Positions 23,650 to 34,637 of a DNA stretch of 64,000 bases are shown in pieces. A model generated the notes under the pieces. It did not search any database. It had not been told where the DNA came from and saw only the letters and a program-made list of their open reading frames with translations. Position 1 is the first letter of the stretch; the number at the start of each line of letters is the position of its first letter. Source of the stretch: Apodemus sylvaticus (lineage: Eukaryota; Chordata; Mammalia; Rodentia; Muridae). The translations under genes and the position numbers were made by a program. The stretch spans positions 65,025,411 through 65,089,410 of the forward strand of contig NC_067495.1 of the NCBI RefSeq assembly GCF_947179515.1. The letters run 5' to 3'.

Positions 23650-24564
23650 AGAACTCTGCCTCCTACCAGTCAGTTACGAGAGGCTCTCCGCCATCTTGGC
23701 TCTGGGACGCCAGAGAGATCTGACAGCCCGAGGTATGCAGACTTAGCCTGAGGCCAACATCGTGGGGGTCTAAGCCCGACAGGTGTTGGCCTGCACTCAG
23801 GCCCTGGCATGTTTGGTGGGCCATCTGAGTGCCAACCTGGCTAGGAGGTGGTTTGCCTGGCAGTCTGTCCCAGCACTTGCAGGAGGCACACCCGCCGCCA
23901 TTTTGGCTACTGGACACCAGAGGGCTCTAACAGACAAAGCCAGTTAACAGTCATAGCCCAAGGCTAACATTGCTGGGGTAGGGGTGGGGGGGGGGGGTGG
24001 AGCGGTGGATGGGGGTGGAGGGGGCCTAAGCCTGACAGACGTTGGACTGCACCCAGGCCCTGGGCTATCCAGTGGGCCATCCGTGTGCCAACCCGGCCAT
24101 GAGGTTGTCAGCCCTGTAGACTGTCCCGGCTCTTGCAGGGGACATGCATGCCTCCATCTTGGCTACCGGACAGTTAGTAGGTATAGCCCAAGGCGAACAC
24201 TGCTCCAGCCTAAGCCTGTCAGGCTATTGCCTGGACTCAGGGCCTGAGCAGCTAGGCTACCCTTGTGTGCACCAACCCGGTTGGGGGATCGGCTGCACAG
24301 CAGAGTGATCAGCACTCGGAAAAGGTCCCCGCAGCATACACCATCAGCACTCCCTGAAGGAGCAAACAAGCACCACCTGGTTCACATAGACAATCTGGGG
24401 CAAGGCACACTAAGGCTCCAAAGGTACCCAAGAGGAGGACAGCACATCAGCTATCTGTGACAGGGGACACCCAGCCATCCAGTGTTACAGAAATAGCCTT
24501 ACAGCCTCACAGGAGGCACAAATACCAGCCAGAGACAAGACCAACTAACGCCAGAAATAACAAG
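23650..24564 (+). promoter_or_regulatory. L1 5'UTR: about three ~208-bp promoter monomers plus linker
   Basis: The anchor ccat(c/t)ttggct recurs at 23,691, 23,898 and 24,154, giving spacings of 207 and 256 bp. The longer one contains a G-run and a ggtgg duplication at about 23,975-24,020. Each monomer repeats the order gccatcttggc, then aggctaacat, cctaagcctgaca, actcaggccctggc and gccaacc(c/t)gg. GCCATCTTGGC is a YY1-type motif, as used by L1 promoters. The monomer sequence does not look like the A- or Tf/F-type monomers I know. The remaining 5'UTR leads into the ORF1 ATG at 24,565. Confidence 0.8.
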
Positions 24565-25786
24565 ATGGCAAAGGGCAAACTCAGGAATGCTACTAACAGA
24601 AATCTAGGCAATATGGCAACATCTGAACCAAACTCTCCAACATCAGCAAGTCCTGGTTATGCCAACACACCAGAGAAACAAGATTTGGATTTAAAGTCAC
24701 TGGTCATAATGCTGCTAGAAGAACACAAAAAGGACATAAATGGATCTCTTAAAGAAATACAGGGGAACATGAATAAGCTAGAAACCGTATAATGGAAACA
24801 CAAAAATCACTTAAAGAAATAAGGAGAATAAGGCTCAAGAGATAGAAGCCAATAAAGAAGAAACGCGAAAAAAACTTAAAGAAATGCAGGAGAACTTGAG
24901 TCAAGAGGCACAAGTCATGAAAGAAGAAACACAAAAATCTCCTAAAGAATTACAGGAAAACACAAACAAACAAATGATGGAACTGAGCAAAACCATCCTG
25001 GATCTAAAAACAGAAGTAGAAACAACTAAGAAATCACAAAGGGAGACAACTTTGGAGATAGAAAACCTTGAGAAGAAATCAGGGGCCATAGATGCAAATA
25101 TAAACAACAGAATACAAGAGATGGAAGAAAGAATCTCAGATGCTGAAGATACCATAGAAACCATTGACTGAACAGTCAAAGAAAATGCAAAATGCGAAAA
25201 GCTTGTAACCCAGAAGATCCAGGAAATCCAGGACACAATGAGAAGACCAAACCTAAGGATTATAGGCATAGATGAGAGTGAAGATTTACAACTTAAAGGG
25301 CCAGCAAATATCTTCAACAAAATTATGGAAGAAAACTTTCTCAACTTAAAGAGAGAGATGCCCATGAATATACAAGAAGCCTACAGAAGTCCAAACAGAC
25401 TGGACCTGAGCAGAAATACCTCTCGTCATATAATAATCAAAACCCCAAATATACTAAACAAAGAAAGAATATTAAAGGCAGCAAGAGAAAAAGGCCAAGT
25501 AACATATAAAGGAAGACATATCAGAATCACACCAGACTTCTCACCAGAGACCATGAAAGCTAGAAGATCCTGGGCAGATCTCATGCAGAATCCAAGAGAA
25601 CACAACTGTCAGCCAAGACTACTATATCCAGCAAAACTCTCAATCACAATAGATGGAGAAACCAAGATATTCCATGACAAAACCAAATTTACACAATATC
25701 TTTCTACAAACCCAGCTCTACAAAGAATAATAGGAGGAAAACTCCAATACAAGGAGGGCAATTACACCCTGGAAAAAGCAAGATAG
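24565..25786 (+). pseudogene. L1 ORF1 pseudogene (RNA-binding coiled-coil protein)
   Basis: ORF1p is the trimeric nucleic-acid chaperone of the L1 RNP. The start ATG is at 24,565, in frame with a basic N-terminus followed by an acidic segment. A stop at 24,790 and frameshifts between 24,790 and 24,884 break the coiled-coil. It resumes at 24,884-25,171 with repeated KEETQK and ELQENTNKQ type heptads, then has another stop near 25,169. From 25,238 to 25,786 the RRM and C-terminal domain are open: MRRPNLRIIG, KGPANIFNKI, ITPDFSPETMKARRSW, and YPAKLSITIDGETKIF. The final part is well conserved, so the element is degraded but not extremely old. Confidence 0.9.
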
Positions 25787-25847
25787 TAACCTTCTTTCAT
25801 CAAACCCAAAAGAAGATAACCACTCAAATATAAAAATAACATCAAAA

Positions 25848-27340
25848 ATGACAGGAAGTAATAATCACTATTCCTTAATATCTCTTGACATCAACGGACT
25901 CAATTCCCCAATAAAAAGACAGACTAACAGACTGGATAAGGAAACAGGACCCTACATTTTGCTGCATACAGGAAACACACCTCAGTGTCAAAGACAAAAA
26001 CTACCTTAGAGTAAAAGGCTGGAAGTCAATTTTACAAGCCAATGGTCTCAGGAAACAAGCTGGAGTAGCCATTCTAATATCAGATAAAACTGACTTTCAA
26101 CCTAAAGTCATCAAAATAGACACAGAAGGACACTTCTTGCTAGTCAAAGGAAAAATCCACCAAGAAGAACTCTCAATTCTGAATATCTATGCTCCAAATG
26201 CAAGGGCACCCTCATTCGTAAAAGAAACTTTACTAAAGTTCAAAGCACACATTGCACCTAACACAATAATTGTGGGGGACTTCAACACTCCACTCTCCTC
26301 AATGGACCGATCAGGAAAACAGAAACTAAACAGGGACACAGTAAAACTAATTAAAGCTTTGGACCAACTGGATTTGACTGATGTTTATAGAACATTTCAC
26401 CCTAAAGCAAAAGAATATACCTTTTTCTCAGCACCTCATGGTACCTTCTCCAAAATCGACCATATAATTGGTCACAAGACAGACCTCAACAAATATAAGA
26501 AGATCGAACTAATCCCATGCCTCCTATCAGATCACTATGGAGTAAGAGTGGACTTCAATAGCAACAAAAACAACAGAAAGCCCACATACACATGGAGGCT
26601 GAACAATACTCTACTCAATGATACCTTGTCCAAAGAAGAAATAAAGACAGAAATCAGAGACTTTTTAGAATTTAATGAAAATGAAGGCACAACATACCCA
26701 AATCTTTGGGACACAATGAAAGCAGTGCTAAGAGGAAAACTCATAGCCCTGAGTGCCTCCAAAAAGAAATGGGAGAGAGCATATACTAGTAGTTTAATGG
26801 CACACATGAAAGCTCTGGAACAAAAAGAAGCTAATTCACCAAGGAGGAGAGGAAGTCAGGAAATCATCAAACTCAGGGATTAAATCAATCAAGTAGAAAC
26901 AAAAAGAACCATACAAAGAATCAACAAAACCAGGGGCTGGTTCTTTGAGAAAAATCAACAAGATAGATAAACCCTTAGCCAGGCTGACCAAAGGGCAGAG
27001 AGAAAGTATCCAAATTAACAAACTTAGAAATGAAAAGGGGGATATAACAACAGGAACTGAGGAAATTCAAAAAATCATCAGATCCTACTACAAAAGCCTA
27101 TACTCAACACAACTGGAGAATCTGGAGGAAATGAACAATTTCCTAGACAGATACCAAATATCAAAATTAAATCAGGATCAAATAGATCATCTAAACGGAC
27201 CCATAACCCCTAAAGAAATAGAAGGGGTCATAGAAAGTCTTCCAACCAAAAAAAGCACAGGACCGGATGGTTTCAGTGCAGAATTCTATAAGACCTTCAA
27301 AGTCCTAACACCAATACTCTTAGTGAAGATTTGGGGTACC
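25848..27340 (+). pseudogene. L1 ORF2 pseudogene (endonuclease plus start of RT)
   Basis: The ATG at 25,848 starts MTGSNNHYSLISLDINGLNSP, the usual endonuclease N-terminus. A frameshift near 25,920 moves the reading to the frame open until the stop at 26,881. That frame retains endonuclease hallmarks: QETHL, GDFNTPLSS (catalytic Asp/Asn region), SKIDHIIG and LSDHYG. After the stop at 26,881 the same frame carries on (INQVETKRTIQRINKTR...), and the frame shifts again near 26,945. The copy ends after STGPDGFSAEFYKTFK and a few diverged residues, well before the catalytic FADD motif of reverse transcriptase. No functional enzyme is possible. Confidence 0.9.
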
Positions 27341-27525
27341 GGTTAGTGGTTTGAAAATTTAATTTCATATCAAAATCAAGTGAAAAGTGCATCAAAGAGT
27401 GGCTGGTCCAGAAACCCAGTTTTGATGTAATGAGTCTAGGCTTGGCATTTCTAACAAGTTCCCTGGTGATTATGGTGTTGATCTGGGGAACTCTGCTTAT
27501 AGAAACCCCGGGTTAGGGATGAAGC
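27341..27525 (+). mobile_element. MER5A-like hAT-Charlie DNA transposon remnant
   Basis: Begins near a Charlie-type terminus (tagtggtttgaaaatttaat, compare CAGTGGTTCTCAAAC) and includes ggcatttctaacaagttccc, tggtgattatggtgttgatc and tggggaactctgc, matching MER5-type non-autonomous elements shared by eutherians. Its terminus lies at the L1 breakpoint. Confidence 0.6.
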
Positions 27526-28317
27526 TGGACAGAGACCATGGCTGTATTTCTTTGTTGTTAAATTGCTGCTACCATGTCAGCTTTAGTTTCTTATGTTTAA
27601 GGAGTTCAGCTATCAATCTGTCCGGGTCATCTGAATGAGGGAATATGGAGGAAGCCCTTAGCATGGGTTAGCATTGGGTAAACTGCAAATGGGTACAAGC
27701 AGTACTGATTATGGCTCAGAGCACACCGTGGCAGGACATCTTCCTCTAAGCAGCTTTTCCCAACTATAAGAAATGTCTGTCCTTAAAACAATGTACTTAC
27801 ATTATATACAATATACAGTTGTAAATCTTAGTATTTAGAACAAAGAAGACAAATTACTCTACAACCTGTATCTGGAAAAGAGGAAGGTGCTGACTAAAGA
27901 AAGAACTGCATCCTAGTCAACTACAAGCTTCTAGCACAATGGGACAATTGCCCTTGTCTGGGACCCAAACAGCTGTGTGGGGTGCTCTTAATATACCAAC
28001 CAAAGTCACGTAGTAAGGTATCTTTAAGCAGGAAATGCAGAAAAATTTCCACACTGTCCCTTACATTACAGCAATGTGCCAACCCATTTTCCATTGTCAA
28101 CCCCCTGCAACCCCAGCTCAGGCCTCCCTGCCTACTTGGCCACTTACCTTACCTGAGTCTTGTTTTGCCAGGAATCCAATTTTCTCAGATCACTTATTCA
28201 CGTGTCCTCAGGCATTAGCTTGGACTGTGAAACCTTGAATCTTACCATGGCTTCTTTTTGGAGATCTTTTTGCTTTTATTTCTCATCATTATGCATCGCA
28301 AACCTAGAGAAACAGGC
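27526..28317. other. Intergenic DNA, nothing recognised
   Basis: Apparently unique sequence; no supported exon or repeat. Confidence 0.35.
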
Positions 28318-28425
28318 CAAAGGTGATGATGCTAGCATATATCTATAATCTCAGGACATGGGAGAAGGAGGGAAAAGTCAAGGGTGAAGTCAGCCTAAAC
28401 TACAGGAAACCCTGTAAAAGGGGTG
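28318..28425 (+). mobile_element. Old B1 SINE remnant
   Basis: gatgatgctagcatatatct, ataatctcaggacatgggag, caagggtgaagtcagcctaa and aggaaaccctgta are an eroded B1. Confidence 0.5.
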
Positions 28426-29540
28426 GGGTGGGGGAACTGAGACTGGGAGCCGTTGAGAGAAGAGGGAAATGATGGGGAAAGAAAAAGGAAGGAACCAACA
28501 AGCATGGACCACACCAGGGATAACTAGGGTTCTAATTTTGCCCACCAACAATATGCTTAGGTTTATTTTACTCAATTTTCCATACTGTTGTCACTATTTT
28601 ACAATGCTGAATCATCACAAGATTCTTTAAAACACCTTCAGAGCTACACTGCCACAAGGCCCCATCCCAAATTCTTACTCAGAATTAAAACTCCACTAGC
28701 ATTCCACTGATAGCACTGATACCACACTCTTTGATCACAGCAAAGCAAAGGCCACACATGCATGTCCAATCTGAAAGGATGAGATCCCAGGACCCATAGA
28801 GAATGAAGACAAGACTGGAATGCAGAAGAGCAAAGGAAGGGAATCAGGCGTCCCCACCCTCAGGAGGCTGGGATTAAGTCAGAGGAAACCTTCAACCCGA
28901 ATGCGCAAAGCCCTAACATGCACACACTGTTACCCAAGCTCTAGAGCTGGCACTTCTGCATCCACTGAACCCTTCGAGTACAACTTCCTATTCTAATGCT
29001 AGTTTTCAAAGTCTAGAATTAACTACTAGGAATGAAGCAGTAAACATGTGTACCTGAAGTCTATCCAAAGTCATTCATGCCACATCACACCATTTCTAAC
29101 GTCCTCAATCATCATTTCTAGAAGAAGTAGGATCTGATCACTTAGTTCAAATAAAGGTACTTCCGTCGTACTAAGTGACCTGGTTTATTTCTATTACTCA
29201 TGTTTATCTAAAATAAATCAACCATTTGTTTATAGTCTGACTCCAGTTACTAGAATGAATAGAAGCAAGTTGATGTGTCTCAGGTATCCAGGGTCTGGCA
29301 CCTCATGGGGTCAGATGTTTTCCTGAAAGGACAGACGGATGTCTAGACAGCTTTGTGGATTTATGTCCTTACAATTCCAGTGCTAGCTGCCCGATCCACC
29401 CCCTGCCCCCGAATCATCCCCAGCCCTTACTAGACAAACTTCCCGCCAAACATCTGCATGGCCCAGAAAACACGGCTGACTGGGTAATTCAATACATCCC
29501 AATGCGTATATGTGCAAGTAGGACAGGGAACGTTCCGGAC
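28426..29540. other. Intergenic DNA, nothing recognised
   Basis: Low-repeat sequence immediately upstream of the CpG-richer block; no supported exon. Confidence 0.35.
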
Positions 29541-29960
29541 GAGGAATGTTCCTTTTCGTGCTAAGGTAGGAAGACTAACGGCTCCCCGGCTCTCCCCTCA
29601 CCAGCCCCCTCACCTTCCCCCCCCCCCCCCCCCCCCCCCGTCCCGCTTTCACTTCTAAAGGCAGCCACCTCGCACCGATCCCGAAACAAAATGCTCAGGC
29701 CACACAGTTCTGTTGGTGAAGTTCCATACAAACCTATAAACAAGTTCAGGCTTCCCATCATCCTTGGCATTCTGAACACCGGAACCGCAACTTTAAAGCA
29801 GCCGGAACTTCCTGCAGTTGCCATGGTTTCCAGGCTCTAATTTGAAGAAACTACATGTCAATCAGTTGCGAATTCACTTCCGGGGCAGCCTCCGGAGATA
29901 CCGGTGGGGCACTCGGGTCAGTTGGCTTTAGCGGTTCTTTTACATTTTGCCTCTTTGTAT
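29541..29960. promoter_or_regulatory. CpG-richer promoter-like block
   Basis: Local GC and CpG density are clearly above the surroundings: ttccggacgag near 29,535, accggaaccgc near 29,779, cacttccggggcagcctccgg at 29,876, taccggtggggcactcgg at 29,900. ETS-type cores (cttccgg, ggaacttcc) and an inverted CCAAT-like element occur, and a C23-type tract lies at 29,617-29,639. On the minus strand an ATG at 29,824 opens an 87-codon frame without homology I recognise. It could be the 5' end of an unannotated, possibly non-coding transcript; there is no direct evidence of transcription. Confidence 0.4.
29617..29639. repeat. Poly(C) tract, ~23 bp
   Basis: Uninterrupted C-run between ccttcc and gtcccg. 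Long pure C/G runs are unusual and error-prone in sequencing. Confidence 0.9.
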
Positions 29961-30047
29961 CTTCACCGGTCCCTTCCAGAACAAACAGCCAATGTCCAGC
30001 ATAAAGAAAACACACTCCCGGTTTGTTTTATACCTTTTGAAAAATAG

Positions 30048-30061
30048 CCACTTGGTGGCAG
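30048..30061 (+). promoter_or_regulatory. CTCF-like core motif
   Basis: ccacttggtggcag matches the CTCF core CCASYAGRKGGCRS at 13 of 14 positions (T instead of A at position 6). It lies about 100 bp beyond the CpG-richer block and is not in a recognisable B2, the usual source of rodent CTCF motifs. Confidence 0.45.
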
Positions 30062-31160
30062 CATGATTTCACAAATGTATTCAGACTCGCTCTTCCCCCG
30101 CCCTTTGTGTTTAGAAAAAAAACACTACCTCAGTCCAAAAAAAAAAAAAAAAAAAAAAAACCAACCCAAACCAAAAAACCTACTTCCTTATAGAACTTGG
30201 ACCTTTTCTGGCACTTTCATAGCCCCAGGATTTCCTGATTCTAAGCCAATCTAATGTCTAATGACTGGAAGAAAAAGTATTTTTAATGTTTCTTTGATTA
30301 CTATGGTTTTTTAAATTTGATACTGGCTTACTGTATACTTTCTCCGATATGAATTTGTTTTTTTAAAGACAGCAATATCTCCCATTGAGCACATTTTCTT
30401 TATACAGCTGCTTATGATAGTAAATAAAAGCATAATTTAATTTGTGCTGCTACTAAAATTATGAGACTGCATACTTTATAACTATTAGAAGTTAACTTTT
30501 CACATTTTAGATGTTGCTTTCAATATTGAGCCTTGTTGCTTGCTACTCCAGAGATCTGTTTCATCTCAAGATGGAAGAGTCAAGGAATTTACTCCCCATA
30601 CCATGCCTTTTTATAAAAAGCACCTCATCTTGTTTACAAGGGTTTTCCATCAAAACTTTTTGCCTCCAAGCCTTACTGATTAAGTTCTGTGACCAAAATA
30701 TTAATACTGTTATACCTAACTGCCAAAAATTGAACAGGCCTCCCATGTGAGCTGGCTCCACACTGCATGAATTGTAGAATAAGTACCAGTTGGATAGTTT
30801 TGTTCTCACTTTACAAGTAACTATGTGTGTATGTATATATAATTATATATAACATACATAATTATATATGTATAAGACTTTTAAAATAGCATAATTAGGA
30901 ATCAAATTAATTTATCATGTGTTAGAATTAAAAGTATTTGGTGTTTTCTAGTTTTTCCTTCCTGGGATGCAAATCTGTTTACTGTGTACTAACTATAATG
31001 TAATTACCAAACATGTTACACGCTGGACAATAATGAGGCTTTTATGATTATTGTTTTCAGAGTTCAGTTTATAGGCACTCATTTAACTTTGTTCATTCTG
31101 TTACTCAAAATTTCTGAATTTTTGTTTACATTATAGTTAGTACATGATACTCAATTCAAA
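30062..31160. other. AT-rich intergenic DNA
   Basis: A pure A-run sits at about 30,138-30,161 but no retrocopy could be recognised upstream of it. An AT palindromic patch lies at 30,830-30,875. Otherwise nothing seen. Confidence 0.35.
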
Positions 31161-31162
31161 AC

Positions 31163-31655
31163 AGGGGACTGGAGACATGGCTCAGTGGTTAAGAGTGATT
31201 TGGGGTCTCCAGCACCCACACTTGGCGGTAACTGTACGAACTTTCTACGCCTGCCCCATATCTGAATAAAGAGATTTATCCACGAGACTTACATTTATTA
31301 TAAGCTTTGGCACTATAGCTGGGCAGATTCTCAGCTATTCTACCCCAACAATACTGGTCGTCTGGCCAATGACCTGCCTCGTGGCTCCTTAGGTATCTCC
31401 CCTTCAGTCCCAGCCTTCTTCTTCCTCCACTGGCTGGCAACTCTCCTGTTTTCCTCTTTATTGACAGGTCCAATGCTTTTACACAGTGCACAAGAAATTA
31501 TCTCTACATCTGGCAGCTGATAACTACCTATAACTGTAGCTTCATAGTATCTAATGTCTTACTCTGGCTTCCATGGGCAAATATATGTACATGAAAATAC
31601 ATATACATACATACATACATACATACACATTAATAAAAATAAAAATCCTTTTAAG
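31163..31655 (+). mobile_element. B3 SINE split by a ~294-bp insertion
   Basis: The B3 head is at 31,163-31,228 (gggactggagacatggctca; ccagcacccacac). The second half resumes at 31,531 (taactgtagcttcatagtat; ggcttccatgggcaaatata) and ends in a (CATA)n and (AATAAAA) tail. The interrupting piece is flanked by the 8-bp direct repeat taactgta. Confidence 0.65.
31237..31530. mobile_element. Unclassified ~294-bp insertion within a B3
   Basis: Flanked by taactgta at 31,229-31,236 and 31,531-31,538. Contents include taagctttggcactatagct, ggcctgcctcgtggctcctt-like blocks and, on the minus strand, ataataaatgtaagtctcgt, which looks like an LTR polyadenylation region. I recognise the texture of a murine ERV-class repeat but not the family. 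Confidence 0.5.
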
Positions 31656-33534
31656 TCTTCAGAAGATAATGGAAAATTCAGTTTATACAGAAAAGCTTGA
31701 AACCCTATCCAGTATAAATTAAGGAAAATGAAATAAGGTCAGTGATTGTTGAGCATGAATCAAGCAGCACAGCTGCCATGCAGACATTCTCTGGGGCACA
31801 GTTATTATGGACTTGTTGGCTACTGGACTAAGTAAAAATGATTAACCTTAAGACGTGCTCCCCCAGGCACGGAGGAAAACCAAGCAAACAAAGCTGTGGT
31901 CAGCAAAGGCGTGACGGAGCATTCCACCATGGCTTCAAGGTCTTGAGAAATATAATGCTAACATTTATTTGCTTTCCTATTTATAGGGCTTCAATTTTTC
32001 ACATGGTACCATGTCTTTATCTCTAGCTAAATACCTGTCACTTCTCTTCACTAGACCACTCAGGCTGTCAGAGACTTGCTTCTCCATCTATTTCCTGAAT
32101 CCATCTGTGAGAAGGACGTCACAGTATCTCTTGTAGGTGAGATGCTGGGATTCTTTCTACACTGATTAACAGAAACTTGCTCAGATTACTAAAAGTCCAG
32201 AGCAAATTATGGTAACCCACAAAATCTTTCTCAAATAAGTAAAGGTAAGAGGCTTGATGATATACAAAAAAACAAAGGAGTTTGGGCTTCTGAAAATAAT
32301 GGCAAAATGTCAGCGGCATTCTTACAAAAACAAAGACTATTAAACATAATTTGCCAATCTCTTTGGTTTCAACCTTTTACTCCACTAAAAAACTTCTTTT
32401 CAGAGTAAAACATTTTCTTTTACCATTTTCATGGGTTGGAAAGTCAAAACACCTCATGAATGAAGAACAGAGGCAGAAAAATAAACACCAGCAGTTAACA
32501 TTAGATTTTAACAACTGTTTGCTGCTACTGGGTCATCATAATGTCTTCCTTGAAGTCCACTGAGACTCTGTGAAGTGCTGCTCACTTCTACACCTTATGC
32601 CTATTTGAGTAGCTGACAAATAGGCATAAGTAAAAATAATTATTATAATAAATCTACCTGGTCTAGTTTCCTGACCTACTGGTGAGGAAAACAAAACAAA
32701 AAGAAGCAGACAAACAAAAGTGAAACTCTAGGTGATAACTTCATCTCTTGAAGTTTTAGGTTAGAAGTAGACTTATCCAACACTGTAAGGATCTAATTAC
32801 TAGTCAACACAAATATCTGTCTGCAAATAGTTGAGTAGTAAAGTTACTTCATTTAAAATATTATAAGTAACTATAATATACTATTCATACACTACATATT
32901 TTAATTAAAATATTTAAAGCAACATATATATGCCTAAAACATTAAACAAAGCAAATTAGCTTGGCTGCCTCCTGAAATAAAAGGCTAGCTGAGTCTCTTG
33001 AGTTTACTCGTATTTATTTGTAATGTAGCAATTTGGTGACCAGCTTCAGTCTGCCCCTCTATGTTATTCTTCTGTACTGAGTATTTCCTAACATCCAACA
33101 TCCACATGGACAATCCACCCTATATTCCGATCACTGGGTAGCACAGACACAGAATCATATTCTCTTATGTTAGCTATTCCTTACAGCCTTCTACCTGCTT
33201 CTTAAATTGTGAATGGCTACTCAACAGTCATAAAGCAGTTTTCCTAGGCCAGACTTCAGTACATCTCCTTCTCTTAGCTGTCCCCTGGTATTTTGTACCA
33301 GGGAACAAGTGGCACCTGGGGACAACACCTCAATTTCCTACTTCTGCTGCCTGTTTCTGTGTAGGGTCACCTAGGTCCCGCTCCTCCCGACCAAAAGTCT
33401 TCTGCATAAGGCCAAGTTCTAGAAGGCTTTCCAAACTTCAAAGAATAACTTGAAAAATCCCAGAGGCACTGCACATAAACAAAAAACTTAAAAAAAAATT
33501 TCATTAACTACATGATCAAAGGTAGTATCCAGAA
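31656..33534. other. Intergenic DNA with a perfect hairpin
   Basis: No gene or confident repeat recognised over ~1.9 kb. The one structural feature is the inverted repeat at 32,594-32,630. Confidence 0.35.
32594..32630. repeat. Perfect 14-bp inverted repeat, 9-nt loop
   Basis: Arms cttatgcctatttg (32,594-32,607) and caaataggcataag (32,617-32,630) are exact reverse complements separated by agtagctga. Confidence 0.9.
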
Positions 33535-33965
33535 ATGTAACTGAGGGCAGAATTTGCAAGTGATATTTACATATTCATACTCACAACAGCATTATTCACA
33601 ATTTGTCAAATGTTAAAAACAATCCAAGTGCTTCTCCCTGGACAAATAAGACATGCTATCTACATACCATAGAATATCATTCTGCTTTAAAGTAGAATGA
33701 AATCCTGTAAATTAGGTCAAGGAAAATAAGCCAGTCACAAAACAGAAAAAAACTGCATGAAGCATTTAACATAGCCAAATTCAGAAAAATAGAATGATGA
33801 TTTCAGGAGCTTGGAAGAAAGGGAAATGGGAATTTATTGTTTCGAAAACATGGAGCTTTTACTTTTGCAACACAAAAAATTGCTAGAGATCTGCAGTAGA
33901 AAAGCATGAATATATGAATATGTAACACTGTTGAACTGCTTACTTACACATGGATAACAACACAA
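33535..33965 (+). mobile_element. Ancient L1 (L1M-type) 3' fragment
   Basis: cacaacagcattattcacaa, aacaatccaagtgcttctcc, then ataccatagaatatcattct and aaataagccagtcacaaaac are the conserved end of eutherian L1 ORF2, followed by a diverged 3'UTR. Confidence 0.65.
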
Positions 33966-34449
33966 TTTGAAGTTTTTTGTCCTTTAGTACAATTCAGAGT
34001 TCCTAGACCTGGCAGCGTCTCCTATATGCAACTTTTCAGAACTTTCTATATATACTGCCATCTTTGTCTCCTATGCCCTCTTTACCCCATGCCCATCTGG
34101 TTTCAATTACCTCTCCGCATTTCTGGCCTTAGTATACTCAAGGTATTGGAGTTTGTTCACCACTTATTTCTAGAAATTTTCTCATCCTTTAGCTTTGGGA
34201 GACTCTCTTTACATTTTCTTGATGCGTCTCAGTGACAACTCTTTTCATATTTAGTCTGTTTTCCTGCCTCTTCATAGTTGATTATGTCCTTGCCTTGTCT
34301 TTTTTGAGCCTTTACAGTTTTAACATTTTCCTCATGAAAAGCACAATTAAATAGTGCATACTATCACATTTATATTTCTGCTCGGGTCCCTTTCTGCCTT
34401 ATCGAACTCAGCTCCTCAAATGACACTCATCTTTCCTCCTGTGTCTTCT

Positions 34450-34621
34450 TCTTTATTTTATTTTATTTTTTGGGGGGTGGGGGGGTTCGAGACAGGGTTT
34501 TTCTGTGTAGCCCTGGCTGTCCTGGAACTCACTCTGTAGACCAGGCTGGCCTCGAACTCAGAAATCCGCCTGCCTCTGCCTCCCATGTGCTGGGATTACA
34601 GCGTGCGCCACCACGCCTGGC
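34450..34621 (-). mobile_element. B1 SINE with 16-bp target duplication
   Basis: Antisense B1 (gagacagggtttttctgtgt; accaggctggcctcgaactc; tgctgggattacagcgtgcg). Flanked by identical tcctcctgtgtcttct at 34,434-34,449 and 34,622-34,637. Between the TSD and the B1 there is a T-rich, G-rich tail (ggggggtggggggg). Confidence 0.95.
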
Positions 34622-34637
34622 TCCTCCTGTGTCTTCT

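Larger units (their letters stand above)
23484..27340 (+). mobile_element. L1 with monomeric 5'UTR, truncated at 3' end
   Basis: Order: a GC-rich leader of unclear origin (23,484-23,650), tandem 5'UTR monomers (23,650 to about 24,300), non-monomeric 5'UTR to 24,564, disrupted ORF1 (24,565-25,786), a 61-bp spacer, and disrupted ORF2 (25,848 to about 27,340). The copy stops early in the reverse-transcriptase region, followed directly by a MER5-like element. The rest of ORF2, the 3'UTR and the poly(A) are absent. Murine L1s are usually 5'-truncated, so a copy with its 5' end but no 3' end implies later deletion or rearrangement. Retrotransposition-incompetent. Confidence 0.9.

Noticed and set aside
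29561..29824. 87-codon minus-strand frame in the CpG-rich block (MATAGSSGCFKVAVP...)
   Set aside because: No homology recognised; the second half encodes only the poly(C/G) tract. Kept only as part of the promoter-like block, not called as a gene.
30062..30161. Poly(A) run considered as the tail of a processed pseudogene
   Set aside because: No cDNA-like body, polyadenylation signal or flanking duplication found upstream.
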